Below are positions 56,932 to 64,000 of a stretch of DNA of 64,000 bases, piece by piece. A program made the position numbers and the translations under genes. Below the pieces are notes generated by a model. That model was not told the DNA's origin. It saw only the letters and a list, made by a program, of their open reading frames with translations, and searched no databases. This DNA is from JAFAYN01 sp963733105. GTDB lineage: Bacteria > Gemmatimonadota > Gemmatimonadetes > Longimicrobiales > Longimicrobiaceae. Within the stretch, counting starts at the first letter, position 1; each line of letters starts with the position of its first letter. The stretch is taken from positions 682,001 to 746,000 of the forward strand of contig CAVTCB010000005.1 of NCBI GenBank assembly GCA_963733105.1. Direction: 5' to 3'.

Positions 56932-58317
56932 CTACGCCGCCGCCGCCTCCGGGTGCCGGAACAGCAGGTTGAACACCGAGTTCGTCTCCACCGTGTGGTC
57001 CGGCTCCAGGCGCACCAGCGCCGACTCCCCCGGGAGGAAGACGAACGTCTCGTACCCCAGCCCCGTCATGTACTCGCGCATCCCCGCCTCCGTGGAGCCC
57101 ATCCGCTCCAGCCCGAAGCGGTTCACCTCGCAGATCACGAAGGGGACCGGCGCCGCGCGGAGCAGCTCCGCAGCGCCGCGGAGCACGTGCTGCTCCGCCC
57201 CCTCCGCGTCGATCTTGATGGCGCGCACCGCCGACACGCCGCGCCCCCGGAGGTAGGCGTCCAGCGACGTCACCGGGACGCGCCGCGTCTGCGGCGCCGC
57301 GCGGCTGCGGGCGTTGAAGGCGTGCAGCCCCACGTCCCACAGCGCGTGCCCGCCGTCGTTGTCCGCGTTCACGAAGAACACCGCCTCCCCCTCCTCCTCC
57401 CCCACCGCCATGTGCACCGGCTCCACCTGCGCGAAGCCGTTCAGGCGCACGTTGTCCACCAGGCCGGAGAAGTTGTCCGCCTCCGGCTCGAAGGAGATCA
57501 CGCTCCCCTCCGGCCCCACCATCGCCGCCGCCAGCGTGGAGAAGTAGCCCACGTGCGTCCCCACGTCCACGAAGGTGTCGCCCGGGCGGAGGACGCTCAG
57601 CAGGAACTGCGTCGTCTCCGGCTCGTACAGCTCCTCGCGCTCCAGCGCCTCCAGCATCATCCGCTGGCTCATCTGCGCCCGGTCCAGCCCCAGGCGCACC
57701 GTGTGGCGCCCCGCCTCGTTCGCGAAGTCCAGCGTGATGAGCTGCCGCTCGGCGCGGGGGCGCGGCTCGGGCTCCTCCGCGGCCCCTGCCGCCTCCGCGC
57801 CGGGGACGGGGACCTCCACCATCCAGGAGAGCCGGGGCTCGTCCAGGAGCGTGGCGTGCACCGCCAGCCCCCGCGCCGCGAAGAAGGCATCCACCGCCGG
57901 CTTCACCGGGTGCCCGTCCACGTAGTCGTGCCCGGCCAGCACGCCTCCGGGGCGCACCCGGTCGAACCACGCTTCCAGCACCGAGTCGTGGTCGTGGCTC
58001 GCGTCCAGGTACACGAAGTCCAGCGAGTGGTGCGGCACCCGCGCCGCCGCCTCCGCCGGGGTCTCCCGCCAGATGGTGCTCCGCCCGCCGAAGGCAGCCA
58101 GGCGGCCGGCGACCTCCGTCCGCGGGTCCACCGAGATCAGGTGGCTCCCGCGCCAGTGGCGGAGGAGGTGCTCGGAGAAGTCGCCCTCCCCGGCCCCCAC
58201 CTCCACCCCGCACCCGAAGAGGCCGCGGGCGTTCAGGACGGCGGGGATCTCGTCGCGCGTGGCGACGAAGGCGAGCGTCCCCGCGTAGGTGCGGCGCGCG
58301 TCGTGGATGTTCGGCAT
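56932..58317 (-). CDS. Two-domain methyltransferase: class I plus FkbM
   Basis: The 461-residue protein starts MPNIHDARRTYAGTLAFVAT. The N-terminal 190 residues are a class I SAM methyltransferase fold (CGVEVGAGEGDFSEHLLRHW, LISVDPRTE, HSLDFVYLDASHDHDSVLEA). Residues 195-461 are a FkbM domain (RPGDTFVDVGTHVGYFSTLA, SVISFEPEADNFSGLVDNVR, IKIDAEGAEQHVLRGA). FkbM enzymes methylate sugars in glycans and polyketides. It is followed upstream by the large glycosyltransferase gene 26 bp away, so it probably methylates the sugar that the latter adds. No signal peptide. Confidence 0.88.
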   Translation of the reverse strand: MPNIHDARRTYAGTLAFVATRDEIPAVLNARGLFGCGVEVGAGEGDFSEHLLRHWRGSHLISVDPRTEVAGRLAAFGGRSTIWRETPAEAAARVPHHSLDFVYLDASHDHDSVLEAWFDRVRPGGVLAGHDYVDGHPVKPAVDAFFAARGLAVHATLLDEPRLSWMVEVPVPGAEAAGAAEEPEPRPRAERQLITLDFANEAGRHTVRLGLDRAQMSQRMMLEALEREELYEPETTQFLLSVLRPGDTFVDVGTHVGYFSTLAAAMVGPEGSVISFEPEADNFSGLVDNVRLNGFAQVEPVHMAVGEEEGEAVFFVNADNDGGHALWDVGLHAFNARSRAAPQTRRVPVTSLDAYLRGRGVSAVRAIKIDAEGAEQHVLRGAAELLRAAPVPFVICEVNRFGLERMGSTEAGMREYMTGLGYETFVFLPGESALVRLEPDHTVETNSVFNLLFRHPEAAAA

Positions 58318-58343
58318 CGGTCGTCGGTGTGGGTGAGGGTGGG

Positions 58344-61300
58344 TCAGATCAGGTCGCCCAGCAGGGCGAGCAGGTGGTCGATCCGCGCGCTCCAGGCGAA
58401 GTCGCGCATGAACAGGGCGGCCTCGGCGGCGCGGCGCGCGGCCTCCGCGCGGTCCGCGTACACGGCTTCCAGCGCGTCCACCATCTCCTCCACCGACGAC
58501 TCCCCCCACCCCTCCGTCCCCGCGAACTGCGCGGTGGGGAGGGCGGGGCGCTGGTCGCGGAGCGCCCAGCAGCGGCGGTCGTCCACGAGGTCCAGGTGGC
58601 CCGTGTTGGCGGAGAGGACCACCGGGACGCCGCTCGCCATGCACTCCATGGCCACCAGGTTGGTCCCCCCCTCGCAGCGGTTGGGGAAGAGCGCCACGTC
58701 CGCCTCGCGGAGGAGCGCGCCCATCTGGGCGTTGGGGGCGAGCCCCAGGTCGAGCACGGCGTCGGCGGGGACGCCGTTCGCGGCCAGCCACCCCGTCACG
58801 TCCAGCCGCCCCGACGCGTCCACCGCGGGGGTGCCGCGCACGTGGCCGCGCAGCGGGACCTCGGCCATGCTCCGCGGCCAGTGGTTGTGCCAGGCGGTCA
58901 CCAGGAGCGCCTCGGGGTGCCTGCGGCGGAACTCGCGGAAGGCTGCCACCACCAGGTCCTGCCCCTTGCGGTACTCCAGCTTCCCCCCGGAGAAGACCAC
59001 GAAGCGGTCGCCCAGCACGCCGGAGCGCGGGGCGGGGTGGAAGACGGTGGGGTCGATCCCCTGGAGCGCCACCACCACCTCCTCCACCCCCGCGGCGCGG
59101 AGCACCTCTGCGTTCCAGGTGGAGCCGGCGACCACGCGCGCGTAGCGCCGGCCCCGCTCCACCGCGGCGCGGTCCAGCGCCGTGTCCTCGAAGAACACCA
59201 CCCCCACCTCCCGGCGCCCCGCCAGCCCCCCGTCCGGGACGGAGCCGCGCAGCCCGTTCCCCAGGGCGCGGAGGAGGGTGAAGTCCGCCCGCCCCCGCAA
59301 CTCCGCGGCCGAGCGGCCGGCCTCCAGCGCGGGCTCCAGGAGCCGCCTCTGGAGCGGGTTCATGGCGCGCAGGTCGGGCGCGGAGAGGGGGACGGGGAGG
59401 AGGTCGCCGCGCCGCAGGGCGTGGAGCGCCAGGTTGGTCCCGTACACGCCCCACCCGCTGGTGGCCCCCAGCTCCCAGTCGATCCCCAGCGGCGTCCGCT
59501 CCGGGATGGCCGCGGGGGAGATGGACGGCGCCCCGGTCTCCCGCGCCAGGTACTCCGCGGAGAGGGAGACCACCCGCTCCGCGTCCGGCGCGGCCTCCAG
59601 CGGGAGGAGCATCGCCCCCTCCCCGTCGCGCGCCAGGGCGAAGTGCGCGTACCCGAACGCCGACAGCCCCTCGCGGACCACGGTGTCGGCGAGGGCGGCA
59701 CCCTCCCCGGCGGAGGCCGGGTGGCGCGTCCAGGCCACCATCGCCAGCCGCCCGGCGGCCACGGTCCCGGCGGCCCCGGCCAGCACCGCCGGGAGGCCGC
59801 CCGGCGCCGCCACGCGCAGGAAGACGTCGCCGCGCGGCGCGGCGGGAGCGCCGTCCAGGAGCACGTCGATCGGGGCGTCGGCCAGGCGCTCCACGCGCGC
59901 GGCCTCCACGCTCCCGGTGAGCGCGGCGCCGGCCACGCCGGAGCGGAGCACCGCCAGGTCGGCCGGGTCGTCCACCAGGGCCAGGGCGCGCACGGAGCGG
60001 CCTGGGGCGGTGGCCGCGCCGAGCGCCGCGAAGCCCCACCCGGCGCCCACGTCCACCCAGCTGTCGCCGTCGCGGAGCTGCGCGTCCAGCAGCTCGCGGA
60101 GGTCGGCGTCCACCCCGCCGCCCGCCAGCTCGGCCCCGTAGCGGGCGAACCCCGCGTCGTCCGCCAGCGCGGCGAAGGGGACCTCCAGGGTGAAGCGCGG
60201 CGTCCCGTCGGGGCGGCGCTGCGCGGAGGGGAGCCGTGTCGTGGCGGGGGCGGGCTCCGCGCCCGCCAGCGACCGCAGCTCCGCGGCGACGCGCTCCACC
60301 ACCTCCGCCCAGTCGCCGGGGGCGCGCTGGCGGAAGAGGCGCGCGGAAGGGTACCAGGGGGAGTCCTCGCGCTCCAGGAGCCAGCGCCAGTCGGCCGCGT
60401 GGATCAGGAGCACCCAGGTGGGCTTCCCCATGGCGGCGGCCAGGTGCGCCACCGAGGTGTCGATGGTGACCACCAGGTCCAGCCGGGCGATGGCGGCGGC
60501 GGTGTCCACGAAGTCCCCGATCTCCGGGCCCAGGTCGACCACCCGGTCCGCCAGGGGGGAGCCGGCCAGCTCCGCCTCCGCGTCCCCCTTCTGCAGGGAG
60601 TAGAGGCGGACGCCGGGGACCTCGGCCAGGCGCTCCATCAGCGCCAGCGGGACGGAGCGGCGCGCCAGGTTGGCGTTGGGCGTGCGCCCGCCCCACACCA
60701 GCCCCACCTTCAGCGCCCCCTCGCTGCGGACGCGGTCGGCGACGGGGCGGGGCACGGCGCCGAGGTAGGGGCCGGCGGGGAGGGTGTCCAGCTCCGTCCC
60801 CAGGAGCCCGGGGAGGGAGAGGAGGGCGGCGTGCACGTCGAACGGGGGGCGCGGGGCGCCGCGCTCGAAGACCTCGTCGATCCAGGGGGAGGTGCGGAAG
60901 AGCGGGACCAGCGGCGCGGCGGCCTCCACCACCACCCGCGCGTCCCACCGCTCCTTCAGCACCCGCGCGAAGCGGACGAACTGGATGCCGTCGCCCAGCC
61001 CCTGCTCGGTGTAGAGGAGGACGGTGCGCCCGTCCAGCGGCGAGCCGTCCCACGCCGGCTCCGCGAAGACGCGCCGGTCCGGGGCGAAGTACATCAGCCG
61101 CCAGCGCTGCTCGTACTCGGCCCAGCCGCGCCGGTAGTCGCCCGTCGCCAGGAGGGCGAGGGCGCGGTTCCAGCGGGCCGTGGGGCTGCGCGGGTCGATC
61201 TCCAGCGCCCGGTCGTAGGCGCGGAGGGCGGCCCCGGCGCGCCCCTCCTCCATGGCGCAGATCCCCAGCACCACCCAGGCGTCGGCGATCTCCGCCCCGC

Positions 61301-63722
61301 TCTCCACCACCTCCAGCGCCAGCTCCGCGGCTTCCGGGAAGCGGGCGGCCTCCTGGAGCGCCACGGCCAGGATGGCGCGCACCTGCGCCGAGGCGGGGTC
61401 GCGGGCCAGGGCGTCGCGGAGGAGCGCCTCGGCCTCGGCGGCGTCCTCCGCCTGGGGGAAGGCGAGCGCCAGGTTGTGGAGCGCGTCGGCGTACCCCGGG
61501 CGCAGCTCCAGGGCGCGCTTCAGCAGGGGGACGGCGGCGCGGAAGTCGCGCCGGGCGCGGTGCGCGGCGCCCAGGTTGTTGAGCGCCTCGGGGTAGTCGG
61601 GGCGCAGCTCCAGCGCGCGGCCGTAGCACGCCACGGCCTCCTCGGTCATCCCCAGCTCCAGCAGGGTGTTCCCCAGGTTGTTGGCGAACTCCGGGTGGTC
61701 GGGGCGGAGCTGCACGGCGGTCCGCAGCGGCTCCAGCGAGGCCGCGGCATCCCCGGTCTCCCGCAGCGCGACGCCCAGGTTGTTCCAGGGGTCGGCGTGC
61801 TCGGGCCCGGCTTCCGCGGCGGCGCGGAACGCCGCGACGGCGCCGGCGAGGTCGCCCCCGTCGCGGAGCGCCAGCCCCAGGTTGTTGAGCGCGTCCGGGT
61901 AGGCGGGGCGCAGCTCCGCCGCGCGGCGGAAGGCGGCGAGCCCCGCCTCCGCCTCGCCGCGCCCGCGCAGGAGGACGCCCAGGTTGTTGTGCGCCTCGGC
62001 GATCCCGCCGTCCAGCGCCAGCGCCTCGCGGTACGCAACCTCGGCGCCCGCGGCGTCCCCGGCCAGGTGCAGCCGCGTCCCCTCGGCGAAGCGCGCCCGG
62101 CCGCCGCCCGCGGCCACCGGGAGCGCGCCGCCGACCTCGGCCTCCACCCGGGCGAGCACGGGAGCCCACTCCCCCACGGCGTCCTGGCGGAAGAGGCGCA
62201 TGGACGGGTACCAGGGCGTGTCCGCCCGCCCGGTCGTCCAGCGCCAGTCGGCGTCGAAGGGGAGGAGCGTCCAGCACGGCACTCCGAGCGCGCCGGCCAG
62301 GTGCGCCACGGCGGTGTCCACGGAGACCACCAGGTCGAGCTGCGCCACGGTCCCGGCGGTGTCGGCCAGGTCGCGGAACGCCGCCCCCAGGTCGTGGACC
62401 CGGTCGCGCAGCGGGTGCGCGGCCAGCGCCTCCGCCCCGTCGCCCTTCTGCAGGGAGAACACCTCCAGGTCGCCGCGCGCGATCAGCCCGTCGAAGAGGG
62501 CGAGGTCGCAGGAGCGGTGGCGGTTCTTGACGTGCCCGCGCGACCCGGCCCAGGCGATCCCCACGCGCAGCCGGGCGCCGGGGCGGCGGGGCGGGAGGGG
62601 GCGCGCGCCGCTCCGCGCCTCCAGGTACGGGACCGCCGCGGGGACGGTCTCCGGGAGGGTGCCGAAGACGGCGGGGAGGGAGAGGAGGGGGGCGTGCGCG
62701 TCGAAGTCCGGGAGCGGGTCGCCCTTGCGGACCACGCGGTCCACGCCGGGGCAGGCGGCGAGCAGGCGGGCCAGAGCCTCCTCGCACTCCAGCACCACGG
62801 TCGCGCCGCGCGCCTTCGCCAGCGGCGCGTAGCGGACGAACTGGAGGGCGTCTCCCAGCCCCTGCTCGGTGTGCAGGAGGAGGGTGCCGCCCTCCAGGGG
62901 GGCGCCGTCCCAGAGCGGCGCCGCGAAGCCGCGCCGCGGGGAGGGGAAGCCGGTGAAGCGCCAGCGCCACTCGTACTCCGCCCACCCCTCCTCCCACCGT
63001 CCCAGGCGGATCAGCCCGCAGGCGCGGTAGAAGCGCGCGTCCGCGGCGTCCGGCGCCAGGGCCAGGGCGCGGTCGAAGCAGCCCAGCGACTCGCCGTACT
63101 CCGCCGTCTCCTCCAGCACCAGCCCCAGGAAGGTCCACAGCTCGGCGTCGTCGGGGGCCAGCGCCAGGGCGCCGCGCAGCGCCTCCGCCGCCTCGGCCAT
63201 GCGGTCGAACTTGGTGAGCGCGAGCGCCAGCTCGGTGCGCGCGGACACGGAGCGGGGCGCCTTCTCCGCGGCGCGGCGGAAGTGCTCCAGCCAGGGGAGC
63301 GCGTCCTCCTCGCGCCCCAGCCGGGCGTACGCCAGCATCAGGCTCTGGATGGTCCCCGCGTGCCCGGGTCGGAGCGCGAGCGCCCGCTCCAGCGAGGCGG
63401 CGGCCTCCTCGAAGGCGCCGCCGTCCAGGCAGGTGACGCCCAGGTTGAAGTGCGCCAGGGCCAGCGACGGCTTCAGCTCCACGGCGCGCCGGTAGTGCAG
63501 CACGGCGTCCTCCAGCCTCCAGACGGAGCGGAGGGCGTTGGCGAGGTCGTTGTGCGCCTCGGCGGAGCCGGGGTGCAGCTCGGTGAGCCGCCGGTAGTGC
63601 GGGATGGCGGTCTCGAAGTCGCCGCGCGCGACGGCCAGGGTGGCGGCCTGGAGGTGGCGGGACGCGGCCGGCGCGCCCTGCGGCCGGTGCCGGGGCGGAC
63701 GTACACGCGAGCGGTTGGACAT
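58344..63722 (-). CDS. Giant TPR/glycosyltransferase protein, 1792 aa, with an internal duplication
   Basis: I take the ATG at 63722 (MSNRSRVRPPRHRPQGAPAA). The domains in order are: TPR block of about six units (residues 25-240); glycosyltransferase of the type fused to TPRs (TEQGLGDALQFVRYAPLAKA, LRVGIAWAGSRGHVKNRHRS, LDLVVSVDTAVAHLAGALG, about 250-560); second TPR block of about eight units (AHNNLGVLLRGRGEAEAGLA, ALNNLG repeats, to about 890); second copy of the glycosyltransferase (TEQGLGDGIQFVRFARVLKE, VGLVWGGRTPNANLARRSVP, LDLVVTIDTSVAHLAAAMG, to about 1240); FkbM/methyltransferase-like domain (WVDVGAGWGFAALGAATAPG); and a GT4 domain (FSGGKLEYRKGQDLVVAAFR, NRCEGGTNLVAMECMASGVP, to 1792). 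It likely builds an O-glycan on flagellin or a surface polymer, given its position beside the flagellar genes and an FkbM enzyme. The substrate is inferred. Confidence 0.88.
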   Translation of the reverse strand: MSNRSRVRPPRHRPQGAPAASRHLQAATLAVARGDFETAIPHYRRLTELHPGSAEAHNDLANALRSVWRLEDAVLHYRRAVELKPSLALAHFNLGVTCLDGGAFEEAAASLERALALRPGHAGTIQSLMLAYARLGREEDALPWLEHFRRAAEKAPRSVSARTELALALTKFDRMAEAAEALRGALALAPDDAELWTFLGLVLEETAEYGESLGCFDRALALAPDAADARFYRACGLIRLGRWEEGWAEYEWRWRFTGFPSPRRGFAAPLWDGAPLEGGTLLLHTEQGLGDALQFVRYAPLAKARGATVVLECEEALARLLAACPGVDRVVRKGDPLPDFDAHAPLLSLPAVFGTLPETVPAAVPYLEARSGARPLPPRRPGARLRVGIAWAGSRGHVKNRHRSCDLALFDGLIARGDLEVFSLQKGDGAEALAAHPLRDRVHDLGAAFRDLADTAGTVAQLDLVVSVDTAVAHLAGALGVPCWTLLPFDADWRWTTGRADTPWYPSMRLFRQDAVGEWAPVLARVEAEVGGALPVAAGGGRARFAEGTRLHLAGDAAGAEVAYREALALDGGIAEAHNNLGVLLRGRGEAEAGLAAFRRAAELRPAYPDALNNLGLALRDGGDLAGAVAAFRAAAEAGPEHADPWNNLGVALRETGDAAASLEPLRTAVQLRPDHPEFANNLGNTLLELGMTEEAVACYGRALELRPDYPEALNNLGAAHRARRDFRAAVPLLKRALELRPGYADALHNLALAFPQAEDAAEAEALLRDALARDPASAQVRAILAVALQEAARFPEAAELALEVVESGAEIADAWVVLGICAMEEGRAGAALRAYDRALEIDPRSPTARWNRALALLATGDYRRGWAEYEQRWRLMYFAPDRRVFAEPAWDGSPLDGRTVLLYTEQGLGDGIQFVRFARVLKERWDARVVVEAAAPLVPLFRTSPWIDEVFERGAPRPPFDVHAALLSLPGLLGTELDTLPAGPYLGAVPRPVADRVRSEGALKVGLVWGGRTPNANLARRSVPLALMERLAEVPGVRLYSLQKGDAEAELAGSPLADRVVDLGPEIGDFVDTAAAIARLDLVVTIDTSVAHLAAAMGKPTWVLLIHAADWRWLLEREDSPWYPSARLFRQRAPGDWAEVVERVAAELRSLAGAEPAPATTRLPSAQRRPDGTPRFTLEVPFAALADDAGFARYGAELAGGGVDADLRELLDAQLRDGDSWVDVGAGWGFAALGAATAPGRSVRALALVDDPADLAVLRSGVAGAALTGSVEAARVERLADAPIDVLLDGAPAAPRGDVFLRVAAPGGLPAVLAGAAGTVAAGRLAMVAWTRHPASAGEGAALADTVVREGLSAFGYAHFALARDGEGAMLLPLEAAPDAERVVSLSAEYLARETGAPSISPAAIPERTPLGIDWELGATSGWGVYGTNLALHALRRGDLLPVPLSAPDLRAMNPLQRRLLEPALEAGRSAAELRGRADFTLLRALGNGLRGSVPDGGLAGRREVGVVFFEDTALDRAAVERGRRYARVVAGSTWNAEVLRAAGVEEVVVALQGIDPTVFHPAPRSGVLGDRFVVFSGGKLEYRKGQDLVVAAFREFRRRHPEALLVTAWHNHWPRSMAEVPLRGHVRGTPAVDASGRLDVTGWLAANGVPADAVLDLGLAPNAQMGALLREADVALFPNRCEGGTNLVAMECMASGVPVVLSANTGHLDLVDDRRCWALRDQRPALPTAQFAGTEGWGESSVEEMVDALEAVYADRAEAARRAAEAALFMRDFAWSARIDHLLALLGDLI

Positions 63723-63921
63723 CGGGGCTTCCCTGGGTGCGGTTTCCGGACGTGCTCTTCCGGAGCCCGGGGAAAGCACCCGGCGTGCCACGCGCCAAGT
63801 GCTTGCAGAAGTGTGTTTTAGATGGATTCGGCGTGGGGAAGAAACGGCCGGGTGGGAAACGTCGTCCGGCGCGGGAGAGGCGGGGCGCGGCAAAAGGTGC
63901 CGGTGCGGACCGCCCCGCGCA

Positions 63922-64000
63922 TCACTCCGCGGGGGCCTTCTTCCCGCTGCGCGCGCGGGCGGCCCGGACGGCGCGGAGGACGTTGAGCCGGCCGTGCCCC
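63922..64000 (-). CDS. C-terminus of a probable S8 (subtilisin-like) peptidase, partial
   Basis: The minus-strand frame entering from the right edge reads GHGRLNVLRAVRAARARSGK and ends KAPAE with TGA at 63924-63922. The Gly-x-Gly-Arg-Leu-Asn-x-Leu-x-Ala-Val pattern is typical of the last helix of subtilases. Only 25 residues are visible, so the call is tentative. Nothing else is recognisable between 63723 and 63921. Confidence 0.4.
   Translation of the reverse strand, partial: GHGRLNVLRAVRAARARSGKKAPAE

Noticed and set aside
58329..63821. An 1830-codon open frame on the plus strand opposite the giant glycosyltransferase
   Set aside because: Composition is Arg/Gly/Val/His-rich without domains; it mirrors the third-position GC bias of the real minus-strand gene.

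Overview
The window is very GC-rich (about 70% or more by eye) and reads as chromosome of a Gemmatimonadota bacterium, most likely Longimicrobium-like. This placement is inferred from gene content and style, not from a marker gene. The signs are a PadR plus duplicated-orphan-permease (ADOP) pair, a tandem pair of secreted amidohydrolases, a light-sensor-controlled carotenoid cluster, a polar-type flagellar cluster, long uninterrupted antisense ORFs, and dispersed palindromic repeats. I see no tRNA, rRNA, CRISPR, IS element or phage gene.

Layout. 1-940: tail of a DASS transporter and a conserved hypothetical. 1007-5400: a decaying set of small repeat-bearing lipoproteins with two TPR-protein genes. 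5550-9002: SDR, LLM-class flavin oxidoreductase and alpha-glucosidase, two of them frameshifted. 9237-15261: PadR regulator, ADOP permease, multi-PAS histidine kinase. 15419-18402: an intact lipoprotein/TPR module. 18548-21794: hydrolase, TonB-plug-like protein, a badly frameshifted erythromycin esterase. 21814-26448: repeats, VOC protein, Cu/Zn SOD, and an M56 peptidase/BlaI signalling locus with its operators. 26561-29079: two amidohydrolases. 29345-40816: CarH-type photoreceptor plus crtB-crtI-crtE-lycopene cyclase (minus strand) and crtC-glycosyltransferase-acyltransferase-crtD (plus strand). 41279-43363: LigD polymerase domain and Rad52-like protein. 43569-46022: a third intact TPR/lipoprotein pair and an AraC-type regulator. 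46833-53018: flagellin-fliD-fliS-fliT-flgM-cheY-cheZ. 53356-56479: a fourth lipoprotein/TPR pair flanked by two putative DNA-binding proteins. 56932-63722: FkbM methyltransferase and a 1792-residue TPR/glycosyltransferase, probably for flagellin or surface glycosylation. 63922-64000: C-terminus of a probable S8 peptidase.

Most interesting. Four loci pair a TPR protein of about 430-490 residues with one or more small exported lipoprotein-like polypeptides encoded convergently. In three of them the stop codons of the two genes overlap by two bases, and the lipoprotein's terminator hairpin lies inside the TPR gene. The lipoproteins consist of a signal peptide with lipobox, a conserved linker, and 1 to 14 copies of a glycine-rich nonapeptide. 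Most internal copies are bracketed by Arg, and the last copy ends exactly at the stop codon. This resembles a secreted pheromone precursor next to a TPR receptor (the RRNPP/Rap-Phr logic of Firmicutes), but I know of no such system in this phylum. The functional reading is inference; the architecture is directly visible. A shared AGTGGACA-like motif precedes several of these genes.

Quality caveat. Many otherwise well conserved genes carry single-base frameshifts, mostly +1 (5550, 7406, 20480, 1126, 1487; a -1 in a poly-G run in crtI). Some may be sequencing errors. The module at 1126-3673 also carries several nonsense codons and looks genuinely decayed.
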